Shown here: piece by piece, positions 15,929-23,287 of the stretch | Layout of the letters: each line of letters opens with the position of its first letter | How positions within the stretch are numbered: position 1 is the stretch's first letter | NCBI RefSeq assembly: GCF_001954195.1 | Contig: NZ_MBES01000008.1 | Span: 31,951-95,950 of the forward strand | Length of the DNA stretch: 64,000 bases | Direction of reading: 5' to 3' | From: Mycobacterium sp. IS-1264 | GTDB lineage: Bacteria; Actinomycetota; Actinomycetes; Mycobacteriales; Mycobacteriaceae | Translations under genes and position numbers: made by a program | The notes under the pieces: model-generated | Databases searched by the model: none | What the model was told of the DNA's origin: nothing | Seen by the model: the letters and a program-made list of their open reading frames with translations, nothing else

Positions 15929-16699
15929 TTAATTGCGGCCAGCCATGATTCCGCCGTCGACGTTGAGGATCGCGCCGGTAACCCAACTGGCCTCATCAGA
16001 AAGCAGATACGTCACGGCGTTGGCCACGTCCGCCGGGGTGCCGACTCGTCCGAGTGGATGAAGTGGCGCGAATGTGGCCAAGGTGGCGTCGATCTCGTCC
16101 TTCGGAATGAAGCCCTCGTAGAGCGGGGTCTTTACTACGGCCGGCGCGACCGCGTTGACCCGAATCTGATGCTCGGCGAGCTCGATGGCGAGATTGTGGG
16201 TCAGCGCATGCAGGCCCGCCTTTTGCATCGAGTATCCCGACGATGGCGTCAGACCGATCGCCTGATGTGCCCACATGCTGCCGATGTTGACGATTGCCCC
16301 GCCCTCGCCCTTAGCGATCATGCTCGCAACAACGGTCTGCGTCAGGAAGAACAAGGCATAGTTGAGCTCCATGTACGAGTCATAGGTCAGCGCGTCGTAC
16401 TCGAGAAACGGCTTAGGGACAAAGAATCCGGCCGCATTGACCAACAGTGTCGCATCGTCGTGATGCTCAGAAAGCTCACGCTGCACATCGTCGACCGCGC
16501 TGCGATCGGTCAACTCGGCAGTGATGCCCCAGGCTTCGCCGCCCGTGCCGGTCAATTCCGTCACGGTGTCATCAACACGGTCTTTCGACCGGCCGACGAT
16601 CACCGCGCTGCCGCCGTGGCGCACGATATCAGCGGCGACCTGCCGGCCCATGCCGGCGCTGCCTCCGACGACGATGACCTTCTTTGTATCGAAGTGCAT
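15929..16699 (-). CDS. SDR-family NAD(P)-dependent oxidoreductase
   Basis: The 256-aa classical short-chain dehydrogenase has a cofactor motif [10 protein letters not shown] near residue 10, N-A-A-G around residue 89, the catalytic Ser in N-I-G-S-M-W, and Tyr-Lys in S-G-Y-S-M-Q-K. The C-terminal N-V-D-G-G is also present. The substrate is unknown. It is first in the unit SDR-msrB-msrA-51aa-tal and lies 133-189 bp downstream of composite promoter copy 5, which suggests a role in detoxifying carbonyls or quinones during oxidant stress. Confidence 0.88.
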   Translation of the reverse strand: MHFDTKKVIVVGGSAGMGRQVAADIVRHGGSAVIVGRSKDRVDDTVTELTGTGGEAWGITAELTDRSAVDDVQRELSEHHDDATLLVNAAGFFVPKPFLEYDALTYDSYMELNYALFFLTQTVVASMIAKGEGGAIVNIGSMWAHQAIGLTPSSGYSMQKAGLHALTHNLAIELAEHQIRVNAVAPAVVKTPLYEGFIPKDEIDATLATFAPLHPLGRVGTPADVANAVTYLLSDEASWVTGAILNVDGGIMAGRN

Positions 16700-16831
16700 G
16701 TTGAGACCCTTCTGCTAATCATTCTCGACGACTCCTGCCGGGCCATTACCGCCTTTGCCACCGGCAAGAAAAGGTATAGCCTTGGCGACGACACCCGGTC
16801 GCACCGTATGTCGACGTTTTGAACTGCCGTC

Positions 16832-16888
16832 AGTCTGCTGTCCTGCAGGGTGAGCCGTCATCACCCGAGCGTTCTTTCACCCGGGTGA
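16832..16888 (-). promoter_or_regulatory. Composite redox-island promoter/operator, copy 5 (SDR-msrBA-tal operon)
   Basis: Read leftward: TCACCCGGGTGA (16888-16877), 10 nt, GGGTGA (16866-16861), a 7-nt spacer TGACGGC, TCACCC (16853-16848), 10 nt, then the -10-like CAGACT (16837-16832). It lies in the 573-bp intergenic region 16700-17272. That region also has a degenerate relative, TCACCCAGGATGA, at 16977-16989 and no gene I can support. Confidence 0.65.
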
Positions 16889-17272
16889 GTTCTAATGGGG
16901 CCGGGCCAGGTACTGACACGCAGTGCCCTCTCGGTTTCCGTTGCCGATTACGCCGTGAGCAGCGCACCTTGCGGCATCACCCAGGATGAGGCGCCCGGTA
17001 GATAAGAGCGCACTTTGGCTGAGTTATGCACGCGCAGTTAATAATTCGGCTCAGTGCAGCCGCCGAGCGTGTATGCTCGCCCCTGGGAAGTGGGTTGAAT
17101 ACTCAGAACTACGGACGAGAAGGACAGCGGTCGCGAATGTCGTTCGTTCACCTGGCCGGCGCATCAGCGATCAGGTGCGCCGCTGCGGTACACGTACGAC
17201 GCTGCCGGCAAAGTACTTACTCGACACCGCGATTGCGCACAGCCTTGAGGCGACGGTGAAGGAGCGTCAACC

Positions 17273-17584
17273 ATGTACGGCTCAGATGAAGAAGTGGTGC
17301 TGATTGCCGAGGCCACGGCTTTGCCAGGCAGAAGAGAAGACCTGCGGCGTGCGCTTGCTCAGTTAATCCCTCAGTCACTGGCCGAAGGAGACGTGAGCAC
17401 CTTCCGGCTCCACGAAGATCGCGATAGGCCAGGACATTTCGCCCTATATCAGCGGTTCCGCAACCAGCACGGTGTCGACCTTCACGTCCAGACCGATCAT
17501 TTCGCGCTCAGCGTGGAAGCCTTGGCCCAGTTCGCCGAGGGCGGCAAGCCCCACGTCACCTTCTACCATGTCCTGAGTCGGTAA
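17273..17584 (+). CDS. Antibiotic biosynthesis monooxygenase (ABM)-domain protein
   Basis: The 103-aa protein is a single ABM/dimeric alpha-beta-barrel domain: V-L-I-A-E-A-T-A-L-P-G-R-R-E-D-L near the start, then F-R-L-H-E-D and F-A-L-Y-Q-R-F, then H-V-Q-T-D-H-F. Members are cofactor-free monooxygenases acting on quinols or aromatic polyketides, or have unknown function. A GGAGCG sequence lies before the ATG. The acetyltransferase gene follows after 6 bp, so the two form a unit. Confidence 0.85.
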   Translation: MYGSDEEVVLIAEATALPGRREDLRRALAQLIPQSLAEGDVSTFRLHEDRDRPGHFALYQRFRNQHGVDLHVQTDHFALSVEALAQFAEGGKPHVTFYHVLSR

Positions 17585-17590
17585 GCCCGT

Positions 17591-18220
17591 GTGACTCGAG
17601 CAGAAGATTCTGACATGGTTGAGCATCGCCACGTCGAATGGGACCCTGAAACGCGCCGTATTCTGACGGCCCGGCTCCTGTTGCGCCCCTGGCAATTCGA
17701 CGACGACCTCGCCGCGTATGGGATCTATGGAGCGCCGGAGGTTTCGCGTTGGCTCTGTCCGGCGCTGCCGTTTATCACCGACCAGGCGCACATGCGCCAA
17801 CTTTTGGGTGCATGGATAGCCCAGAGCGACGCAGCCGGACTGCCCCAGGGCCGATGGGCGATCACCGATAAAGACTCTGGCGATCTGGTCGGCGGGGTCG
17901 CACTCCTTCCACTTCCGCCGGGCTGCACCGATCTCGAGATCGGATGGCAGGTTGCACCGAAGCTGTGGGGCCACGGCTACGGCGCGGAAGCCGGTCACGC
18001 GGTGGCCCATCAAGCATTCACAAATGTCGGTGTCGGTGAGATCTTCGCCGTCGTGCGGCCAGGCAATCATCGCGGGGCCGCCACCGCGCGGCGAGTGGGC
18101 ATGGAATGGGTTGGCGAGACCGACAAGTACTACAACCTGACCCTTGAGATCTATCGCCTCAACAAAGCAGATTTGGATCTTCCGGAGCCGGCCTGTGCGC
18201 CGGCGCCGGGATCGCGCTAG
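17591..18220 (+). CDS. GNAT-family N-acetyltransferase (RimJ/RimL type)
   Basis: The 209-aa protein has the RimJ/RimL pattern: T-A-R-L-L-L-R-P-W near residue 26, W-A-I-T-D-K-D-S-G-D-L-V-G-G in the central sheet, and the acetyl-CoA loop G-H-G-Y-G-A-E-A-G near residue 130. N-H-R-G-A-A-T-A-R-R-V-G-M follows. The acceptor substrate is unknown; proteins of this type acetylate small amines or protein N-termini. The GTG start lies 6 bp after the ABM gene. Confidence 0.85.
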   Translation: MTRAEDSDMVEHRHVEWDPETRRILTARLLLRPWQFDDDLAAYGIYGAPEVSRWLCPALPFITDQAHMRQLLGAWIAQSDAAGLPQGRWAITDKDSGDLVGGVALLPLPPGCTDLEIGWQVAPKLWGHGYGAEAGHAVAHQAFTNVGVGEIFAVVRPGNHRGAATARRVGMEWVGETDKYYNLTLEIYRLNKADLDLPEPACAPAPGSR

Positions 18221-18251
18221 CCCCGAGTACAGCGACGGTTCTGCCACGAGA

Positions 18252-18728
18252 TCAAGCAGGGGCGGATGCGGCCGCCGGTTGGTCGCCGTCCACCAGGTGT
18301 GGCAGCCCGAGCCACTGGACGAGATCGTCGAAGCTAACGACGGTTCCACCACCGCTGAACGTCTGCTCCGAGATCAGACAGAAGCTTTTCGTCGGATCGG
18401 TGAACTGGTCCCCGAGCGCATCTACGACCTCTCGGTTCACCCGCATCGCGATATCGGCCCGCCGCGCGTCATCCATCGATCCATGCGGCACGCTTATCCG
18501 AGTGAGAACGCGTGGCTCGTCGGTGCCTGACCGAACCCGGCTGCCTATCGACCAGTTGCCCTCGGGCACTTCGTGGATCAGCATCCAGGTGATTGCCCGG
18601 GCCAAGGGCGACTCGTCGTAGGTTGCGCCCTCCGCCTCCAGCACCTGGCGGCTGACATTGTTGTGGAGGGTTTGCTTGGTCTCATTGTCGAGCAGGCCCT
18701 CCGGGACATACATCTCAATGAACGGCAT
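18252..18728 (-). CDS. Tautomerase-superfamily protein
   Basis: The 158-aa protein starts M-P-F-I-E-M-Y-V-P, giving the N-terminal proline that serves as catalytic base in 4-oxalocrotonate tautomerase-like enzymes after Met removal. The length suggests a fused two-domain beta-alpha-beta form. The substrate is unknown. The ATG at 18728 has a GGGAGG sequence and lies 11 bp after the HxlR regulator gene, so the pair is probably an operon, perhaps with the enzyme processing an inducer or stress metabolite. Confidence 0.78.
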   Translation of the reverse strand: MPFIEMYVPEGLLDNETKQTLHNNVSRQVLEAEGATYDESPLARAITWMLIHEVPEGNWSIGSRVRSGTDEPRVLTRISVPHGSMDDARRADIAMRVNREVVDALGDQFTDPTKSFCLISEQTFSGGGTVVSFDDLVQWLGLPHLVDGDQPAAASAPA

Positions 18729-18739
18729 TTCGAACCTCC

Positions 18740-19432
18740 CTATTGATGTTGCGATGCCTCACCCGAGACGTTGGCGGACGGAGTTCGACCGGCGCCGAAG
18801 AGTGCGAGTGCGCGGTCGGCGGCGTGGCGGTCGCCGCGGAGCGTTGCCCGCCCCTGCTCGAAGAGATCTTTAGGTTTGAGTTGACCTGACGCGATGCCCC
18901 CGAGGTCCGAAAGTGCCACGTTGAGGATGAAATCCGGCTTCCGCGGGCGCTTCTGGGTTATTTGGATGTCGCCGTCGTCGACGGTGATCCAGAACGTAAT
19001 TTCGTTGTCCACGCAAAACTCGTAGCAGCCGTGAACTCCTGCGGCGGCTTCGGGATGGAAGGCGGACCGGATCGCGAAGAACAGCCAATCGGGCGAAAAC
19101 GTGTCGGCCTTGGCTGGGTCCAGAAACATTGCGCCCCAGGCTGCCAACGGTTGAAGGGCACGGGCTAAGGCTTTTCCTCGCGCGGTGAGGCGATACACGA
19201 CGCCGCCCCGGCCTTTGCCGCTGATCGCCCGCTCGATGATCCCGTCGTCCTCGAGGTTTTTCAGCCGCTCGGACAGCAGGCTGGTGCCCAAACCCGGCAA
19301 GCCGTCGAGGATCTCACCGAACCGGCGCGGGCGTATCGCCAGATCGCGCACGATCAACAGCATCCAGCGCTCGCCCACCAGGTCGAGTGCCCGGGCAAGC
19401 CCGCAGTACTGGCTATAGCTGCGACGTGTCAC
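18740..19432 (-). CDS. HxlR-family winged-helix transcriptional regulator
   Basis: The protein has an N-terminal HxlR winged helix of about 100 residues: Y-C-G-L-A-R-A-L-D-L-V-G-E-R-W-M-L-L-I-V-R-D-L, F-G-E-I-L-D-G-L-P-G-L-G-T-S-L-L-S-E-R-L, and V-V-Y-R-L-T-A-R-G. A C-terminal SCP2-like ligand domain of about 110 residues follows, as in several mycobacterial HxlR proteins. The cysteine Y-C-G near the N-terminus is the one that senses oxidants or aldehydes in some family members. The GTG at 19432 follows AAGGTGG; an alternative GTG at 19453 is less well placed. It is transcribed with the tautomerase gene. Confidence 0.85.
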   Translation of the reverse strand: MTRRSYSQYCGLARALDLVGERWMLLIVRDLAIRPRRFGEILDGLPGLGTSLLSERLKNLEDDGIIERAISGKGRGGVVYRLTARGKALARALQPLAAWGAMFLDPAKADTFSPDWLFFAIRSAFHPEAAAGVHGCYEFCVDNEITFWITVDDGDIQITQKRPRKPDFILNVALSDLGGIASGQLKPKDLFEQGRATLRGDRHAADRALALFGAGRTPSANVSGEASQHQ

Positions 19433-19599
19433 CGATCCCACCTTACGGTCCACACGAGGACGATACTACCGGAAATCCTTGATTACTTACAAATCATGTT
19501 GCATACTTCGGAAATAGGTAGCATTCGGAGCGGCGGGTGGACCCTCGCGAGCTAGGAACCAGCCGGTGCTGCGAAGACGGCCGATCAGGAGGCACTCAA

Positions 19600-20244
19600 A
19601 TGTCCGTAATAGCCGACACACGAACCAACACATCCGAAGAAGAAGTCGACGTCAGTCCGTCACCGGCGCCGGACGTCATCGCCGACCACGACCCCGGTCG
19701 AACCGCAGGCGCCGTGGCGCTACGGCCCATCACTTCGCGGAACGGCGTTATCCCAGCTGTTGCCGCGACGAGGGCGGCGGTCAGGATTTCGCCGCTAGAT
19801 CTCCGCCCGCCGCGGCACTATCCACCGCGCTTGGACTTCCTCGATCCGTCTGAGACCGGACGAACGATGGATCCAAGTTCCTGGCTACGGGGTGAAAAAT
19901 CAGCGACGCCAGACGCAGAGGCAAATGTGTCTACTCGACGCGTGGTGATCGTCGCGGTTGGCCTTTTGTTGCTGATCGGCGGTCTGTTGGCGCTTCGCTC
20001 CCCGGTATTCCTCGGCGACTTCGACCAGTGGGGTTTCCAAATCAATTGCGGCAGCGGGCTTCACAGCGCACTCAGCCAGGCCACGACCGCGGACTCGACC
20101 GGAACCCATTTCGTCGATCGATGCGGCAGTGCCCTAGCGGTGCGTCGCGCCTGGGGTATCCCTCTAGCGGTGGCTGGCGGACTATTCCTTACCGCACTGC
20201 TGGTTAGCCCGTCGCGCGGCCGTTCAGCGAAGGACCTTCCCTAG
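19600..20244 (+). CDS. Two-helix membrane protein with extracytoplasmic Cys pair
   Basis: The 214-aa protein has a Pro- and Arg-rich cytoplasmic N-terminus of about 130 residues. Helix 1 follows (V-V-I-V-A-V-G-L-L-L-L-I-G-G-L-L-A-L), then a 45-residue loop carrying I-N-C-G-S-G and D-R-C-G-S-A-L-A-V-R-R-A-W, then helix 2 (L-A-V-A-G-G-L-F-L-T-A-L-L-V). The C-G...C-x-x-A-L-x-x-R-R-x-W loop between two helices recurs in mycobacterial proteins and probably forms a disulfide outside the membrane. The function is unknown. The ATG at 19600 has a CAGGAGG 8 bp upstream, so the longer frame from 19537 is rejected. Confidence 0.75.
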   Translation: MSVIADTRTNTSEEEVDVSPSPAPDVIADHDPGRTAGAVALRPITSRNGVIPAVAATRAAVRISPLDLRPPRHYPPRLDFLDPSETGRTMDPSSWLRGEKSATPDAEANVSTRRVVIVAVGLLLLIGGLLALRSPVFLGDFDQWGFQINCGSGLHSALSQATTADSTGTHFVDRCGSALAVRRAWGIPLAVAGGLFLTALLVSPSRGRSAKDLP

Positions 20245-20335
20245 CGGTCGCAGTCACTTCACCGAAATCCCGTGGATAGACCTTCTACAAGCGCAAACTG
20301 GCTTGGTATCTATCGCCAAAAAGGCCAATTTTTAT

Positions 20336-20379
20336 TGACTTAGACGAAAGTAAAATAATTTAATGACTTAGACGAAAGT
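20336..20379. repeat. Two 16-bp direct repeats in an AT-rich promoter segment
   Basis: TGACTTAGACGAAAGT occurs at 20336-20351 and 20364-20379, exactly 28 bp apart. The segment is far richer in A+T than the rest of the window, with TAAAATAATTTAA between the copies and TTTAATAAGAAAA after them. The arrangement suggests tandem binding sites for a regulator. It lies 64 bp before the secreted-protein gene at 20443. I see nothing else in the 20245-20442 gap. Confidence 0.6.
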
Positions 20380-20442
20380 TTAATAAGAAAATGATCGGTA
20401 AAACCCGGTTTCATAATTAGAAATTGCGGGTACTGGACCGCG

Positions 20443-20856
20443 GTGTCACGCAATTCGGGGGTAACAACAGATCGAACCAGGCTTCATCGCGATGCTGCGC
20501 GCGGGGTGGCTGCCGGGGACGGCGGTCGCGCGTCTGTTGCGCACACAAACAAGTACGTCGCTGCGGCGGCCGGCGTAGCCATCGCCGGCCCGTTCATCGC
20601 ATCGGTTGTGCTGGGGGCGCCGGGTGCTCACGCTGACCTGGGCATGGGCGGGGACGGCTTCCTTCGTTGCATAGACAGCGCGGGGGTTCCGCCGAAGCAG
20701 AACGCAGATGACTGGACGCCCACGATCAACGTTATTGAGTTCAATCTCAATGGCGCTTTATCCCCTACCGAAGTAGCCCAGAGATTAACGGCTATGGGAG
20801 TCAAGCCGCACGACGCCACTGCAGAAGTGCAGTGCGTTATGACCAACCTTTGGTGA
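20443..20856 (+). CDS. Small secreted protein (mycobacterial, DUF732-like)
   Basis: The protein has a hydrophobic export signal (Y-V-A-A-A-A-G-V-A-I-A-G-P-F-I-A-S-V-V-L) ending in A-P-G-A-H-A with probable cleavage before D-L-G-M. The mature part is about 72 residues, with two cysteines (F-L-R-C-I-D and V-Q-C-V-M) that could form a disulfide, a fold pattern seen in DUF732-like mycobacterial proteins. The function is unknown. A GTG at 20443 gives a long N-terminal extension; a GTG at 20506 gives a more normal signal length and may be the true start. The stop is 8 bp from the convergent VOC gene. Confidence 0.65.
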   Translation: MSRNSGVTTDRTRLHRDAARGVAAGDGGRASVAHTNKYVAAAAGVAIAGPFIASVVLGAPGAHADLGMGGDGFLRCIDSAGVPPKQNADDWTPTINVIEFNLNGALSPTEVAQRLTAMGVKPHDATAEVQCVMTNLW

Positions 20857-20863
20857 CCCGGGA

Positions 20864-21241
20864 TCATCGCAGCTTCTGCGCGAATTCGATGATGTTGCCG
20901 TCCGGGTCGGCGATGTGCAGCGTCCTTTCACGCCATGGCCGGTCCATCGGTCCGGTCAGGATCTCCACGCCGAGGCCTTTCAAACGCTCCGCTTCTTGGT
21001 CTACGTCGTCGATCAGGAAGCCGATCTCGCCGCACGGCGGGTTCCCTCCCTCGCGGCCGATGAGCTCCGGAAGCTTAGACCGCTCCAAAAGCGAGAACTT
21101 GGTGTTCGCCATCTCGAACTCGACGTAGCCGTCGCCCTCGATCCGTGTCTTGAGCCCTATCACGTCGCGGTAGAACAGCACCGATCGCCTGAGCGATTCG
21201 ACATATTGGATGACATAGTCCACGCGAGGCATGACATCCAC
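20864..21241 (-). CDS. VOC (glyoxalase/bleomycin-resistance fold) protein
   Basis: The 125-aa protein is a single VOC domain: Y-V-I-Q-Y-V-E-S-L...F-Y-R-D-V-I-G-L, then F-L-I-D-D-V-D-Q-E-A-E-R-L, and D-P-D-G-N-I-I-E-F at the end. The candidate metal ligands H and E are present only in part. It may bind a small ligand or act as an isomerase, lyase or resistance protein. The substrate is unknown. Confidence 0.82.
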   Translation of the reverse strand: MDVMPRVDYVIQYVESLRRSVLFYRDVIGLKTRIEGDGYVEFEMANTKFSLLERSKLPELIGREGGNPPCGEIGFLIDDVDQEAERLKGLGVEILTGPMDRPWRERTLHIADPDGNIIEFAQKLR

Positions 21242-21313
21242 AGTATCGGCCTCCTAAGCGCACAGAGATCCTGCGCCGCAACCGGTTTCGCCTAGCTCGC
21301 GCCGCTCATCAGT

Positions 21314-21742
21314 TCACTCGGCGCGGCCGGTTTCGCCCACGTCGTGGCGCACCACCCGCAGCTCACCGTTCGGTAAGCAGGCAGCGTAACCGTGGTACTT
21401 GCCATAAAGCTCCCACGAAGTGACGTGTTCATTGGGCGGCACATCGATCTTATGACCATCGGCGAACTCGAGATGGAGATCTCCGGTGTCGTACCAGACG
21501 GCACCCGTGCATTTTTCCCCGGCGAAATCGAAGAGCGGACGCACCTGGTCCGCCGGGTGGTTCGGGTCGATTGCAACCACTTCTACGGGAGAGGATTCGA
21601 TGGCTGGCAGCGTCAGACGCATCGGTACGGTGATCACAAGCTCGTTGTAATCCTCGAAATTCAGCACCAGACCGTCGCGGAACATAATCCGCTGTACCGC
21701 ACAGCCCTCAAGCCACTGCTCGATTGTTTTCTGTTCGGTCAT
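21314..21742 (-). CDS. DUF6188 family protein
   Basis: The 142-aa soluble protein matches the DUF6188 pattern: W-L-E-G-C-A-V-Q-R-I, D-Y-N-E-L-V-I-T-V-P-M-R-L-T-L-P, L-H-L-E-F-A-D-G-H-K-I-D-V-P, and W-E-L-Y-G-K-Y-H-G-Y-A-A-C-L-P-N-G-E-L at the end. Such proteins are common and of unknown function in actinobacteria. The ATG at 21742 is preferred over one three codons upstream. No operon partner is evident. Confidence 0.72.
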   Translation of the reverse strand: MTEQKTIEQWLEGCAVQRIMFRDGLVLNFEDYNELVITVPMRLTLPAIESSPVEVVAIDPNHPADQVRPLFDFAGEKCTGAVWYDTGDLHLEFADGHKIDVPPNEHVTSWELYGKYHGYAACLPNGELRVVRHDVGETGRAE

Positions 21743-21846
21743 ACATTCCACTCTGGCCTCAAATTGTCACATGCACAAGCGTGTATGTCATATGCGAACT
21801 GCCGAAATGCGGCGGGCGGAGCGGACGCGAAAGATTCTGATGATTG

Positions 21847-22800
21847 CTAGTTGCGCCAGGCTTGTTGTGCCACCCGACGGAAGTTCCCGCCAAGGACGGC
21901 TTGCAGGTCGGCAACGGTCCATCCGCGCTGGCGCAGGTGTCCCTCCAGCCCCAGGAAGGTTTCGGGCGGCATCCATTGAATTGGGCCCCAACTCGTATAG
22001 CTGTCGTCGAACAAGTGCGGGTTGCGTGCGAGTTCCTCGTTGAAATCGGCGAAATCGAACGAGAAGTCGGTGCTGACACCGACGTGATCAATGCCGATCA
22101 ATTCAATGACGTATTCGAGATGTCGTGTCATTGCCTCGAGAGTCGGCGTGTTGGGCCCAAGAAATATGCCGACCCCGGTGATTCCGACGACACCGCCGGT
22201 GGCCGCACACGCGCGAGCTTGATCGTCGGAGATATTGCGCGGGTGATCCCAGATCGCCCGCATGCAGGAATGGCTGTAGATCACCGGGCCCCGAGACACC
22301 TCGCACATGTCGAGTCCGGTGCGGGTGCTGCAGTGCGATCCGTCCGGAACGATTCCGGCGCCGTTCATCTCGGAAACGAGGGAGCGGCCCCACGCGGTCA
22401 GGCCGCCGTCGACGCCGTCCAAACACCCACTGCCGGCGCGGTTGGCGTGGTTGTAAGTGGGTAGCAGCGTGCGCACCCCGAGATTGACCAAAGTGGCCAG
22501 GTTGTCGAGGTCCCCGTCGAGCGGAGCGCTGTCTTCGAGGTCGAACACAACCGCGATGCGACCGCTACCGGCGATCGCGTCGACCTCCCGGACGCTGCCC
22601 GCCAACTCCAGACCTGGATGCAGTTTGACCGCGCCGCGATAGTGGCGCAACAACGCGGTCGTGTCGTCGAGACTGTGCGGCGCATATCCGGCGTTGACCG
22701 ATACGAGCGCTCCCCCGGCGCGCCGGTATCGGCCCAGCAGGTCGATGTCGGCATCGGTCTGCAGCGGCAGACAGGTGTGCTGCTCCCACAACAAGGTCAT
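21847..22800 (-). CDS. Membrane dipeptidase-family (peptidase M19) protein
   Basis: The 317 residues match the M19 amidohydrolase-like barrel: E-Q-H-T-C-L-P-L near the start, V-F-D-L-E-D-S-A-P, Y-S-H-S-C-M-R-A-I with H-P-R-N-I-S-D-D-Q, and H-V-G-V-S-T-D-F-S-F near the end. The first metal motif, usually H-x-D, reads H-T-C, so zinc binding may differ from renal dipeptidase. It has no signal peptide and is probably cytoplasmic, hydrolysing dipeptides or related amides. The start is uncertain: the ATG at 22800 begins just before the first motif, and the longer frame to 23085 looks non-coding. Confidence 0.78.
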   Translation of the reverse strand: MTLLWEQHTCLPLQTDADIDLLGRYRRAGGALVSVNAGYAPHSLDDTTALLRHYRGAVKLHPGLELAGSVREVDAIAGSGRIAVVFDLEDSAPLDGDLDNLATLVNLGVRTLLPTYNHANRAGSGCLDGVDGGLTAWGRSLVSEMNGAGIVPDGSHCSTRTGLDMCEVSRGPVIYSHSCMRAIWDHPRNISDDQARACAATGGVVGITGVGIFLGPNTPTLEAMTRHLEYVIELIGIDHVGVSTDFSFDFADFNEELARNPHLFDDSYTSWGPIQWMPPETFLGLEGHLRQRGWTVADLQAVLGGNFRRVAQQAWRN

Positions 22801-23287
22801 CAATATCGATATTGCACCAGCTTCTCGCTCCGAGGTGGATATCACCCGCGTGACCTGCGACGGACCCGATCGGGACCTCCGGTTAGACGAGTCCGCCAAC
22901 AACGGCGACGCGAGGTGAGTATGCGTAATGACTTGCAGCCCAACCGATCCGACTCGGACAGGCCGAGACTGCCTCGCCCGACACCACGCTCTCGCTACGG
23001 CGCCGCCGACGCGCCGGAATCGATACTCTTGTCGAAGGCGCTGTCTAGCCTCCAAACACCTCGCTGAGCAGTGGAAAGCCCGCATTCGGAAGGGTCAGCC
23101 CGGCTTCGCCGGCTGGCTCGTGTGTTTGTCTTCCGTCAGGGGTGGTAATGCCCCAAACGGGTGAGCGTGTTGGCCGGCCTACGCGCACACCTAGGTCCCG
23201 TCGGTTCAGCCCGAGAGCCGACGGGTCCGCATTTGAACTCCTGAGCGCCTCGCATACGGCCGTTCGGCCGCGCCATTCAGGAGTAGC
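22801..23287. other. 487-bp intergenic region at the start of the conserved Rv0914c-Rv0867c block
   Basis: No coding frame here resembles a known protein. A hairpin with 8-bp arms CCCGTCGG (23197-23204) and CCGACGGG (23218-23225) and a 13-nt loop lies before the thiolase. It has no T-run. The region separates the accessory left part from the conserved mycobacterial gene order. Confidence 0.5.

Noticed and set aside
16986..17303. 105-codon frame upstream of the ABM gene
   Set aside because: It overlaps the ABM gene in another frame, has poor codon character, and the ABM start has a proper ribosome-binding site.
23159..23164. GGGTGA upstream of the thiolase
   Set aside because: A single hexamer without partner half-sites.
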